Below, piece by piece: positions 25,050 to 32,130 of a stretch of DNA of 43,981 bases; position 1 is the stretch's first letter, and each line of letters opens with the position of its first letter. The notes under the pieces are model-generated. The model searched no databases. It saw nothing but the letters and a program-made list of their open reading frames with translations, and was not told the origin of the DNA. Both the position numbers and the translations under genes were made by a program. The stretch comes from Bog-159 sp049511415 (GTDB taxonomy: Bacteria; Acidobacteriota; Terriglobia; Bryobacterales; Bryobacteraceae): positions 1 through 43,981 of the forward strand of contig JBEKYC010000056.1 in the NCBI GenBank assembly GCA_049511415.1, read 5' to 3'.

Positions 25050-25218
25050 GCGTCATGGTACCACCGGTTAAACTAGGGTTAATCTGAGAGTTGTCAGAAG
25101 AGTCCCAAAAGGTTAACAATCGCCGGGCCGGGATTCAAGCATCTCCTGACGCTGCAATAAGCTACGCAGCAATGGCGGCGCCGCTGTGTTATGCGCGATA
25201 CAGAATGTAGGAAACATT

Positions 25219-26409
25219 ATGGGCATTTTGCGTCACAATTTAGTTAAGGTCGAATTTGCGGCGATGAACGATACGGGTAAGGCCAGAGCGAAAAGCGGTT
25301 CCCGGCGCGAAAGCACCGCAGTCCCCCGCAACGAGTCTGCCCTGCTGGTCGACCCGCTGGATCCGAACCATATCGTAGGCGTCGAAGAAATCAACCTGCC
25401 GGATGGAACGCCGTCGGTCTCCGCGCGCATCAGTTTCGACGGCGGCGGTACTTGGCGCGAGTCCTGGCCGTTGCCGGTCGAGCCGCAATGGGCCGGCGTG
25501 GTGGGACCAGTGCTAGCCGTGGATGCGCACGGTACCCTCAATCTGGCCGCCCTGGCTCTGGATCCGGACCGCTCCCGCGCGTCGCTGGTGCTGTACCGTT
25601 CCGACGATGGGGGCATCCATTGGACACCGCCGGCCGTCGCCCTGCATGGCGCCACAGAATGCTGCTACTCGATTGCCGCCGACCTGAATCCGGATAGCCC
25701 ATTTCGGGGAAGAGTATATCTGGCCGCCGATATGGGTAATATCCTTCATTTCGTGTGCTGTGAGGGCGGAGATGCGATGGCTCGGCCGCATTGCCGTGCG
25801 CGAACTCCCCTCCCGGGCTTGTGCTTCAATCCGGAAGCGCTGGTAGACGCCTACGGCGGCGTGCATATCGTGTGGACCACGGGCGCGTCGGGCTGCAGCA
25901 TTCTCGCCACCTATTCCGCGGATGGGGGCAAGACCTTCCGCCACCCGGTCACCGTGGCCGAGGGGATCACCAGCGTACACGAAGGCTTGCCGGAGACCGC
26001 GCCGGCCACCTGCATCGGCCACGATGGGACCGCGATTTGCGTATGGGCCGACGACCGCGAAGGCCGCTCGCGAATCTATTGCCGCCGGTCACCGGACGGA
26101 GGCCTCACCTGGACCGGACCGTCCAGCGGCGAACCATTGCTTGACGATCCGCACTCCCGGCAGCACGAATTCCAGCCGCATCTGATCGTTACGGCGGGCA
26201 ACGAGATCTGCTGTGCGTTCTATGAGTACGGCACTAAGGCGCCGGGCGGCGAACGGCTGGTGGATCTGGCCATGGCGATATCGTACGATCGCGGCGCCAC
26301 GTTTGCCGGCAGAATGGTGCTCAGCGAGCAGCCTTGGGATCCGGCGGTAGACAGGCCTTTGTCGCGCGCGGCTACGCGGGGTGCGTTGGGCTGGCTGGCA
26401 TTGAGCTAG
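25219..26409 (+). CDS. Asp-box (BNR/sialidase-like) beta-propeller protein
   Basis: About 396 residues with five Asp-box repeats that mark beta-propeller blades: SFDGGGTW, SDDGGIHW, SADGGKTF, SPDGGLTW and the weaker SYDRGATF. Sialidases and many other exo-enzymes share these, but the sialidase catalytic Arg triad and FRIP motif are not evident, so enzymatic activity is unsupported. No signal peptide is found from either the ATG at 25219 (preceded by TAGGAAA) or the earlier in-frame ATG at 25186, unusual for this fold. The C terminus after EQPWDPAVD ends abruptly in an atypical sequence, hinting at a late frameshift or truncation. The gene is isolated. Confidence 0.75.
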   Translation: MGILRHNLVKVEFAAMNDTGKARAKSGSRRESTAVPRNESALLVDPLDPNHIVGVEEINLPDGTPSVSARISFDGGGTWRESWPLPVEPQWAGVVGPVLAVDAHGTLNLAALALDPDRSRASLVLYRSDDGGIHWTPPAVALHGATECCYSIAADLNPDSPFRGRVYLAADMGNILHFVCCEGGDAMARPHCRARTPLPGLCFNPEALVDAYGGVHIVWTTGASGCSILATYSADGGKTFRHPVTVAEGITSVHEGLPETAPATCIGHDGTAICVWADDREGRSRIYCRRSPDGGLTWTGPSSGEPLLDDPHSRQHEFQPHLIVTAGNEICCAFYEYGTKAPGGERLVDLAMAISYDRGATFAGRMVLSEQPWDPAVDRPLSRAATRGALGWLALS

Positions 26410-26448
26410 CGCGGGCGGTTCAAGCTTAACAAAGGAGCGGGCACGAAA

Positions 26449-26475
26449 CTTTCGTTATGCTATTGGTAACGAAAG
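26449..26475. promoter_or_regulatory. 9-bp inverted repeat CTTTCGTTA / TAACGAAAG
   Basis: Perfect 9-bp arms at 26449-26457 and 26467-26475 around a 9-base spacer. It lies upstream of the Fic remnant. Fic proteins with a C-terminal winged helix may bind such dyads in their own promoters, so this may be the old operator. That is inference. Confidence 0.5.
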
Positions 26476-26555
26476 GATAGTTTTCATCTTGGACGATCTC
26501 TCGGCACGTCTCGGGGCGTATATCGTAAGCGCGGACAAAGGGCGATTGGGAAGGG

Positions 26556-26741
26556 TGGTTGGAATTCTTCCTGGAAGGCGTGAAAGAAACCTCCGGGCAG
26601 GCTGCCGCGACGGCGCGCGTACTAGGGATTTCCGCGCCGACTGTGGCAAAGTCGTTTGTTCACCTGGCGAAACTGGGCATGCTCCGCGAGATCACGGGCA
26701 GGCAGCGGCGCCTGGAGATTCTAAACCAGCAGGGGATGTAG
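26556..26741 (+). pseudogene. Remnant of a Fic-family protein (C-terminal part)
   Basis: WLEFFLEGVKETSGQAAATA matches the segment that follows the Fic catalytic core. It is joined directly to LGISAPTVAKSFVHLAKLGM and LREITGRQRR, which match the C-terminal winged-helix domain of Fic proteins. The 60-80 residues that normally separate these pieces are missing, and no HPFxxGNGR motif is present upstream. So this is an internally deleted, N-terminally truncated gene. Fic enzymes transfer AMP to proteins and often act as toxins or regulators. The upstream inverted repeat survives. Confidence 0.65.
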
Positions 26742-26760
26742 GGCGGATTCCGGATCCGCC

Positions 26761-26985
26761 CTATTCTTCTTCCACGGCGCGGCCTTCTCTCGCCGCGCCA
26801 TCGCCTTTGCGGGGCGTCAGGCGCACGATGCGGGCGGCTTCCCGGCGGGCGTGCAGCGTATCGTCCTTACCCAGCGTCATCATGCGGTCCACCAGCGGCT
26901 TGACGACCTTTGCCTTGGGCACGGTCGTGATGACGCGCTCCTGGTCGATTGCGTCGGTGACCAATCCCCGCGGCAATGCGCGGCG
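26761..26985 (-). pseudogene. Truncated second copy of rplQ (ribosomal protein L17)
   Basis: The 71-codon frame aligns with the true L17 at 27911-28357. RGLVTDAIDQERVITTVPKA corresponds to RGLVTNVIEHERVITTVPKA, and PLVDRMMTLGKDDTLHARRE matches with one change. Two blocks are missing: about 27 residues before RIVRLTPRKGDG, and about 27 more before RAAREGRAVEEE. The first 21 residues of L17, including its start, are replaced by unrelated sequence that begins just after the nucleotidyltransferase stop. Nucleotide similarity is high but not perfect, so the copy is not very recent. The deletions fall inside conserved regions, so it is almost surely non-functional. Confidence 0.85.
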
Positions 26986-27003
26986 CGCTGGGCTGGCCGG
27001 CAG

Positions 27004-27531
27004 TTAGTTAGGGAAGTCTCTTCGTATCCGCGCCGATACCAGTTCGCGAAGTTCAGGTTTGAGCGACGTTGACGCGAGGCGTTGTTCGAGCAGTTCACGA
27101 TTGGCCATGCGATGCCGGGCGAGTGCGCCCGTGAAGTCCAGATCTTTCTCACGGCCGGCTACGTATTTGGCGATCGCGAGGTCGTGAACCTCCAGGCACC
27201 ACCCTCTGACATATCGCGTGTTTTCGTTGGCTATCAGGACGAGGCGATCGCGCCAGCCTAACGGCAGGACGGCGGTGGTTTCATCCACGCCGTGCGCGAA
27301 GTAGCCGAATTCGCGCTGAAAGGGCGAGCCTTCGCCGATGCTGCCGTCGATCAGATCGCTGCGCGCGGGTTGCTGACGGGGAAAAACATCCGCCTCGCTG
27401 GAGACCAGCAGTTCGGCTGGGGCATCCGGGAATTGGCCGAGAACAGCCTGGCTTCCGATCACTACCACGTCATGCGTATCGGCGATGGCGCCGGCCGCCC
27501 GGATGATATGTTCCAGTTGCGCCCGCGTCAT
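27004..27531 (-). CDS. DUF6036-type predicted nucleotidyltransferase, possible toxin-antitoxin partner
   Basis: A 175-residue soluble protein. VVVIGSQAVLGQFP is the glycine-serine start of a nucleotidyltransferase active site, and SSEADVFP supplies the acidic ExD pair. GWCLEVHDLAIAKYVAGREK and DLDFTGALARH are the following helices. I recognise the DUF6036 nucleotidyltransferase group, in which this protein regularly follows a short helical partner. The ATG at 27531 overlaps the partner's stop (ATGA), indicating coupled translation. A toxin-antitoxin or abortive-infection role, as for other small nucleotidyltransferase pairs, is inference. It separates the rplQ remnant from the true rplQ. Confidence 0.75.
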   Translation of the reverse strand: MTRAQLEHIIRAAGAIADTHDVVVIGSQAVLGQFPDAPAELLVSSEADVFPRQQPARSDLIDGSIGEGSPFQREFGYFAHGVDETTAVLPLGWRDRLVLIANENTRYVRGWCLEVHDLAIAKYVAGREKDLDFTGALARHRMANRELLEQRLASTSLKPELRELVSARIRRDFPN

Positions 27532-27860
27532 TCGGCCCTGCCGGGATCGAAGCGCGCATAGATAGCCCAGCGTTCGGCCGGCGAGAGGACGCCCGCGAAG
27601 GCGGTCGCCTGGCGCATGGCGGTCATGCGCTCGCCCGGCTCCACGAGCGCAGCGAGCAATGCTTCGAGTGGACCGTTGAGCAGTTCCAGCCAAGCGTCCC
27701 AGTAGGGTTGCGAACGGCCGTTTTGTTGCGACCAGCGCCGCAGGTTGTCGCGCGCGATTTCACACAGGCCCGGATTGCTTCGCAATTTGTCCGCGATGGC
27801 GCGGTGCAGGGCGAGGCTGCGTTCGTCGAGGCGGAGGTGGCCTTGGGACCGAGCGCTCAT
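27528..27860 (-). CDS. Helical partner protein of the nucleotidyltransferase, 110 residues
   Basis: A short soluble helical protein: SLALHRAIADKLRSNPGL, IARDNLRRW, PYWDAWLELLNGPLEALLAA, and AFAGVLSPAERWAIYARF near the C terminus. The motif order (LDERSLALHR first, FAGVLSPxERW last) recurs in proteins encoded just upstream of DUF6036 nucleotidyltransferases, from my memory of such gene pairs. It has no DNA-binding motif that I can see, so it may act by protein contact. Translation is coupled to the next gene by ATGA. It starts 50 bp after the rplQ stop with no terminator between, so it may be cotranscribed with the ribosomal operon. Confidence 0.7.
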   Translation of the reverse strand: MSARSQGHLRLDERSLALHRAIADKLRSNPGLCEIARDNLRRWSQQNGRSQPYWDAWLELLNGPLEALLAALVEPGERMTAMRQATAFAGVLSPAERWAIYARFDPGRAE

Positions 27861-27910
27861 GGTTCCAGGATATCGCGTACGAGTCGAGATCCAGGGTGAA
27901 GCGTTTGGAG

Positions 27911-28357
27911 TTACTCTTCTTCTTCCACGTCGCGGCCTTCGCGTGCGGCGCGCTCCCGTTCTTCCTTGCGCTTGGCGCGCTCGGCGGCGCGCTTTACCAA
28001 CTCGGAGCCGACCAGCTCGATCATGGCCTGCTCCGCGCCGTCGCCCTTGCGGGGCGCCAGGCGCACGATGCGGGTGTAGCCGCCGTTGCGCTGGCCGAAA
28101 CGCGGGGCCAGCGTGTCGAACAACTTCTTCACCGATGCCGGCGTATAAAGTACCCGGGCGGCCTCGCGGCGGGCGTGCAGCGTATCGTCTTTGCCCAGCG
28201 TGATCATGCGGTCCACCAGCGGTTTGATGGCCTTGGCCTTGGGCACCGTGGTGATCACTCGCTCGTGCTCGATCACGTTGGTGACCAGTCCCCGCAGCAG
28301 GGAGTTGCGGGAGCCTCCGTCCCGCTTCAGCTTATATCCGGCTACCTTATGTCGCAT
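27911..28357 (-). CDS. rplQ: 50S ribosomal protein L17
   Basis: A 148-residue large-subunit protein near the exit tunnel. MRHKVAGYKLKRDGGSRNSL is the invariant N terminus; the conserved ERVITTVPKAKAIKPLVDRM and GKDDTLHARR follow, and GYTRIVRLAPRKGDGAEQAM closes the core. A charged tail (KRKEERERAAREGRDVEEEE) extends it beyond the about 120 residues of many homologues. It is the last gene of the alpha operon, 11 bp after rpoA. A degenerate duplicate lies about 1 kb downstream. Confidence 0.97.
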   Translation of the reverse strand: MRHKVAGYKLKRDGGSRNSLLRGLVTNVIEHERVITTVPKAKAIKPLVDRMITLGKDDTLHARREAARVLYTPASVKKLFDTLAPRFGQRNGGYTRIVRLAPRKGDGAEQAMIELVGSELVKRAAERAKRKEERERAAREGRDVEEEE

Positions 28358-28368
28358 GACTCACCTAT

Positions 28369-29415
28369 CTATAATTGGTCCTGATCGTTGCGCAGTTCTT
28401 CTTCGTCGAACTCCGGCATGCCGGTCGATTGCGACGGCGGTGGCGCTACCAGCCGGCCGTGGGCATCCACGCGCATACCCAGGGACAGGCCCATGTTGGC
28501 CAGAATTTCCTTGATCTCGTTGAGCGACTTGCGGCCGAAATTCTTGGTCCGCAGCATCTCCGCTTCGGTCTTCTGCACCAACTCGCCGATGGTCTGGATG
28601 TTGGCGTTCTTCAGGCAATTGTAGGAGCGGACGCTGAGTTCCAGCTCCTCCACGGAGCGGTTCAGGATCTCGCCCATCTTGTCCATGCCGTGCTCGGAAA
28701 CGTCTTCGGCGGCCTCCGGCAGCTCTTCAAAATTGATGAAGATGGACATGTGGTCCTTCAAGAGCTTGGCGGCGTAGCCGATGGCGTCTTGCGGCGAAAC
28801 CGCGCCATTGGTCCAGACTTCCAGCGTCAGCTTGTCGTAGTCCGTCATCTGGCCCAAGCGCGCGGCTTCCACCGCGAAATTCACTTTGCGCACGGGCGAA
28901 TGCACGGAGTCGATGGGAATATAACCCAGCGCCAGGTCTTCGTCGAAGTTCTTGTCGGCGCTGACATAGCCGCGGCCGGTCTTAAGCCGCATTTCGACGT
29001 TCAGCCGTCCGCCTTCGTTGATGGTGGCCACGTGCAGGTTGCGGTCGAGCACTTCCACGTCCTGGTCGGTCTGGATCTGCCCGCTCATAACCTCACCGGA
29101 GTGGTCCACGGAGACGGTTACGGTCTTAATGCCCTCACCCATGATCTTGAATGGGATCTGCTTGAGGTTCAGAATGATGTCGGTGGCGTCCTCGACCACG
29201 CCCGGAATGGGGCTGAATTCGTGTTCCACGCCTTCGATGCGCACCGCCGTGATGGCCGCGCCCTCGATGGAGCTGAGTAGAATCCGGCGCAGGCTATTGC
29301 CGATGGTTGTGCCGAAGCCGCGTTGAAACGGCTGGGCGGTAAACATGCCATACCGTTCCGTGAGGGTTTCGGTATTGGCAACCAGTCTTTTGGGTTTCTG
29401 AAAGCCCTTGAACAT
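28369..29415 (-). CDS. rpoA: DNA-directed RNA polymerase subunit alpha
   Basis: A 348-residue subunit that dimerises to nucleate RNA polymerase. The N-terminal domain carries ERYGMFTAQPFQRGFGTTIG and NSLRRILLSSIEGAAI. The C-terminal domain, which contacts UP elements and activators, has the LNRSVEELELSVRSYNCLK and LGELV-type helix-hairpin regions followed by NFGRKSLNEIKE. I chose the ATG at 29415 (MFKGFQKP), since AGGAG precedes it and longer starts add non-conserved residues. The 57-bp gap upstream holds two hairpins; rplQ follows after 11 bp. Confidence 0.98.
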   Translation of the reverse strand: MFKGFQKPKRLVANTETLTERYGMFTAQPFQRGFGTTIGNSLRRILLSSIEGAAITAVRIEGVEHEFSPIPGVVEDATDIILNLKQIPFKIMGEGIKTVTVSVDHSGEVMSGQIQTDQDVEVLDRNLHVATINEGGRLNVEMRLKTGRGYVSADKNFDEDLALGYIPIDSVHSPVRKVNFAVEAARLGQMTDYDKLTLEVWTNGAVSPQDAIGYAAKLLKDHMSIFINFEELPEAAEDVSEHGMDKMGEILNRSVEELELSVRSYNCLKNANIQTIGELVQKTEAEMLRTKNFGRKSLNEIKEILANMGLSLGMRVDAHGRLVAPPPSQSTGMPEFDEEELRNDQDQL

Positions 29416-29432
29416 AATCTCCTTTTTCAAGC

Positions 29433-29466
29433 GCCGGCCAAGGCCGGCCGCAGGCCGAAAGCCTGC
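29433..29466 (-). promoter_or_regulatory. Two adjacent hairpins in the rpsD-rpoA gap
   Basis: GCCGGCCAAGGCCGGC (29433-29448) is a perfect palindrome; next to it GCAGGC and GCCTGC (29450-29455, 29461-29466) pair around a 5-base loop. They fill the gap between the rpsD stop and the rpoA ribosome-binding site. No T-run follows on the minus strand, so a pausing, processing or stability role fits better than termination. Confidence 0.5.
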
Positions 29467-29472
29467 GCTCAA

Positions 29473-30105
29473 TTACTTGGAATACAATTCCACGATGAGC
29501 TGTTCGTTCAATTGAATCTGCACCAGCTCTTCGCGCTTGGGGAGGCTCGTAATCTTCCCCTTCAGCGCTTCGCGGTCGACGTCCATCCAGCCAGGCGCCG
29601 GCGCGTGCGCCGTGGCGTCTCGGGCCGAAAGGATGGTTGGGTTGTTCTTGCTGGGTTCGCGGACGGCTACCTCGTCGCCGATTTTGACCATGAACGAAGG
29701 TATATCGACCTTGCGCCCGTTGACCTGAATGTGGCCATGCCGCACGATCTGGCGCGATTGCGCCCGGCTGGTCCCGAAGCCCATGCGGTAAATCACGCTA
29801 TCCAGGCGGCGCTCCAGGTTCGACAGCATGACCTCGCCGGTGATGCCCTTGGACATCGCCGCCTTTTCGAAGTTGTTGCGGAACTGGGTCTCCAGCAGGC
29901 CGTAGATACGGCGGGCCTTCTGCTTTTCGCGCAGTTGCAGTCCGTAGCCGACCAGTTTCGCCTTGCGGTCCTTGCCATGCTGCCCGGGCACGAAGTTGCG
30001 CTTCTCGATGGCGCACTTCTCGGTGTGGCAGCGCTCGCCCTTCAAAAACAGCTTTATGCCCTCGCGCCGGCATTGCCGGCAAACCGGGCCGATGTATCGT
30101 GCCAA
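29473..30105 (-). CDS. rpsD: 30S ribosomal protein S4
   Basis: A 210-residue primary 16S rRNA-binding protein. The N terminus is the zinc-type variant, with Cys9, Cys12, Cys26 and Cys31 (CRQCRREG and GERCHTEKC). The S4 RNA-binding domain follows: ERRLDSVIYRMGFGTSRAQS and GHIQVNGRKVDIPS. The start is TTG at 30105 with AAAAGGAG 8 bases upstream, an uncommon start for a highly expressed gene. In other bacteria S4 represses its own operon by binding the mRNA leader. Here an 84-bp gap with a terminator-like hairpin separates it from rpsK. Confidence 0.97.
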   Translation of the reverse strand: MARYIGPVCRQCRREGIKLFLKGERCHTEKCAIEKRNFVPGQHGKDRKAKLVGYGLQLREKQKARRIYGLLETQFRNNFEKAAMSKGITGEVMLSNLERRLDSVIYRMGFGTSRAQSRQIVRHGHIQVNGRKVDIPSFMVKIGDEVAVREPSKNNPTILSARDATAHAPAPGWMDVDREALKGKITSLPKREELVQIQLNEQLIVELYSK

Positions 30106-30167
30106 GTTACTTCTCCTTTTACCTTCTCAGGTGCAGTTTACGGTCATGGCGACCTTCGTCCTGCTTC

Positions 30168-30187
30168 AAAAAGGGGCCGCGGCCCCC
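30168..30187 (-). terminator. Terminator-like hairpin between rpsK and rpsD
   Basis: On the minus strand the palindrome GGGGCCGCGGCCCC (30186-30173) is followed directly by five T residues (30172-30168). It starts 3 bases after the rpsK stop codon. This is a textbook intrinsic-terminator shape, though the stem is short. Because essential genes lie downstream it must be partial (an attenuator) or be relieved by antitermination, or rpsD must have its own promoter in the remaining leader. Confidence 0.65.
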
Positions 30188-30189
30188 AA

Positions 30190-30597
30190 CTAAACTCTGC
30201 GGCGTTTCGGCGGACGGCACCCGTTATGCGGTATGGGTGTCACGTCCTTGATCTGCCGCACTTCGATTCCGGCAGTCGATAGCGCGCGGATGGCCGATTC
30301 ACGGCCCGAACCGGGGCCGCTCACCCGCACTTCGACCGACCGCAATCCGCTTTCGCTGGCTTTGTTGGCCGCCGTCAAAGCGGCCTGCTGCGCGGCGAAA
30401 GGCGTTCCCTTGCGCGATCCCTTAAAGCCCAGCGATCCGGCCGTGGACCACGAGATCACATTGCCTTCCTGATCCGCGATGGTCACGATGGTGTTGTTGA
30501 ACGTGGCCTGGATGTGCACGATGCCCGAATGGACGACGCGCTTCTCCTTCTTTTTGAAACTCTTCTTCTTGGTGGGTTTTGCGGGTGCTTTTGCCAT
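30190..30597 (-). CDS. rpsK: 30S ribosomal protein S11
   Basis: A 135-residue platform protein that contacts mRNA near the Shine-Dalgarno helix. Conserved segments are GIVHIQATFNNTIVTIADQE, GSRKGTPFAAQQAA and VRVSGPGSGRESAIRAL, ending DVTPIPHNGCRPPKRRRV. A Lys-rich N-terminal extension (about 20 residues) is slightly longer than usual. AGAGG precedes the ATG at 30597. It starts 9 bp after rpsM and is followed by the terminator-like hairpin. Confidence 0.98.
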   Translation of the reverse strand: MAKAPAKPTKKKSFKKKEKRVVHSGIVHIQATFNNTIVTIADQEGNVISWSTAGSLGFKGSRKGTPFAAQQAALTAANKASESGLRSVEVRVSGPGSGRESAIRALSTAGIEVRQIKDVTPIPHNGCRPPKRRRV

Positions 30598-30606
30598 ACG
30601 CCTCTG

Positions 30607-30993
30607 CTATGTCTTGGCCGAAGCCTTCTTCTTGTTCGCCACTGTGCCGCGCCGCGGACCCTTGCGGGTGCGCGCGTTGGTGTGTGTGCGCTGGCCGCGC
30701 ACGGGCAGGCCGCGGCGATGCCGCAATCCGCGGTACGACCCCATCTCGATGTGCCGCTTGATGTTCATCGAGACTTCCTTGCGCAGGTCGCCTTCCACCG
30801 CGCCTTCCTCTTCCAGGATCTGGCGGATGTGGTTGACCTCGTCTTCGGTCAGATCGGCCACCTTCTTGTCGAAGTCGATGCCCGCCCGGTACAGCAGCGA
30901 GCGGGCACGCGTGCGCCCGATTCCGTAAATGTAAGTCAGACCGATTTCGGCCCGCTTTTTAGGCGGCACTTCCACGCCGGCGATACGTGCCAT
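30607..30993 (-). CDS. rpsM: 30S ribosomal protein S13
   Basis: A 128-residue head protein that contacts the P-site tRNA and the large subunit. MARIAGVEVPPKKRAEIGLT, YIYGIGRTRA and RHIEMGSYRGLRHRRGLPVR are typical, and the basic tail ends in GTVANKKKASAKT. It starts 4 bp after rpmJ. Confidence 0.98.
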   Translation of the reverse strand: MARIAGVEVPPKKRAEIGLTYIYGIGRTRARSLLYRAGIDFDKKVADLTEDEVNHIRQILEEEGAVEGDLRKEVSMNIKRHIEMGSYRGLRHRRGLPVRGQRTHTNARTRKGPRRGTVANKKKASAKT

Positions 30994-30997
30994 AAGC

Positions 30998-31111
30998 TTA
31001 TCCCTGCCTCTGTTTGTGTTTCGGATTCACACAGATCACCCGCACTACGCCTTCGCGGTGGATGACCTTGCATTTATCGCAAATTTTTTTGACTGACGCG
31101 CGTACCTTCAT
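30998..31111 (-). CDS. rpmJ: 50S ribosomal protein L36
   Basis: A 37-residue protein, very short but unmistakable. It reads MKVRASVKKICDKCKVIHRE and then GVVRVICVNPKHKQRQG. The zinc-binding residues Cys11, Cys14, Cys27 and His32 are all present, so this is the zinc-binding paralogue. It lies between infA (7 bp) and rpsM (4 bp), its canonical place. Confidence 0.97.
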   Translation of the reverse strand: MKVRASVKKICDKCKVIHREGVVRVICVNPKHKQRQG

Positions 31112-31118
31112 TCTTCTA

Positions 31119-31376
31119 TCACTCCGCGGGATGCGTTCCCCGCGCGGGCCTCAGCCCGCCTTCCAAGCCCAAAATCCGCCCCCGGGTCAGGTCATGCGGC
31201 GATAATTCCACGCGCACCCGATCGCCCGGCCGCAAGCGCACAAAATTCCGTTTCACCGTCCCCACCGGATGGGCCAGAACCTGCTGCTTGTTCTCCAGCT
31301 CCACGCGATAGAGCGCGCTCGGCAACTCCTCGATAACCGTCGCCGTTACTTCGTTCACGGCCGCGTCAATACCCAC
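31119..31376 (-). CDS. infA: Translation initiation factor IF-1
   Basis: An 85-residue OB-fold protein that occupies the ribosomal A site during initiation. The core TATVIEELPSALYRVELENK, LAHPVGTVKRNFVRLRPGDR and VRVELSPHDLTRGRI matches IF-1, followed by about 15 extra C-terminal residues. The GTG at 31376 overlaps the end of map by 22 bp and gives the family's usual N-terminal length. A GTG at 31358, overlapping the map stop as GTGA, would shorten it by six residues and is also possible. Confidence 0.93.
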   Translation of the reverse strand: MGIDAAVNEVTATVIEELPSALYRVELENKQQVLAHPVGTVKRNFVRLRPGDRVRVELSPHDLTRGRILGLEGGLRPARGTHPAE

Positions 31377-32125
31377 GGCCCGTTGGAGGTCACCGCCACC
31401 GTATGTTCATAGTGGGCCGCATTCGACCCATCCTTGGTGACCGCCGTCCACTTATCCTTCAGCACCAGAGTCTCCGGCTTGCCGGCGCTGACCATGGGCT
31501 CGATTGCCAGCACCATGCCTTCCTTCAACCGCGGATTCTCATTCTTACGCTCCACGTAATTGGGAATCTGCGGCTCCTCGTGAAGCTGCGTCCCAATCCC
31601 ATGTCCCACGAACTCCCGCACCACCGAAAACCCGTTGGACAGCACATGCCGCTCCACGGTGCCGCAAATATCAAACAGGCGGTTGCCCGCCCTGGCCTGC
31701 GCAATCGCCAGTTCCAGCGACTCCTGGGTGACGCGCATCAGCTTCCGCGCCGCCTCGCCAATCTCTCCGATCGCCACCGTGGTAGCCGAATCGCCGTAAT
31801 ACCCGTCCAGCTTCACGCCGGTGTCGATCGACAAAATATCACCCGGCTTCAAAACCCGCCTGGCCGACGGCATGCCATGGATCACCTCGTGATTAATCGA
31901 GGTGCACAGCACAAACCGGTACGTGTCACCGGCCGCCGGCACGTAATAACCCTTGAAGGCCGGCCGCGCCCCGGCGTCCTTCATCATGCGCTCGGCGGCC
32001 ACTTCCAGATCCAGCGTGGAGACGCCCACACCGGCCATCTTCTCCAGTTCGTGCAGTATCCGCCAAACCAATAAACCGCTGCGCCGCATTTTCTCAAGTT
32101 CGGCGGCGGTCTTTCGAATAATCAT
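31355..32125 (-). CDS. map: Methionine aminopeptidase type I
   Basis: A 256-residue metalloprotease that removes the initiator Met from nascent proteins. Metal ligands are visible in SIDTGVKLDGYYGDSA (two Asp), FVGHGIGTQLHEEPQ (His), VLAIEPM (Glu) and AAHYEHTVAV (Glu). The ATG at 32125 (MIIRKTAAELEKM) is chosen over the upstream in-frame start at 32173, which would lie inside adk. It follows adk by 5 bp in the conserved secY-adk-map-infA order. Confidence 0.97.
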   Translation of the reverse strand: MIIRKTAAELEKMRRSGLLVWRILHELEKMAGVGVSTLDLEVAAERMMKDAGARPAFKGYYVPAAGDTYRFVLCTSINHEVIHGMPSARRVLKPGDILSIDTGVKLDGYYGDSATTVAIGEIGEAARKLMRVTQESLELAIAQARAGNRLFDICGTVERHVLSNGFSVVREFVGHGIGTQLHEEPQIPNYVERKNENPRLKEGMVLAIEPMVSAGKPETLVLKDKWTAVTKDGSNAAHYEHTVAVTSNGPWVLTRP

Positions 32126-32130
32126 CCTAC

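Noticed and set aside
25219..26409. Sialidase call for the Asp-box protein
   Set aside because: Asp-boxes occur in many propellers; the Arg triad and FRIP motif expected of sialidases are not visible and there is no export signal.
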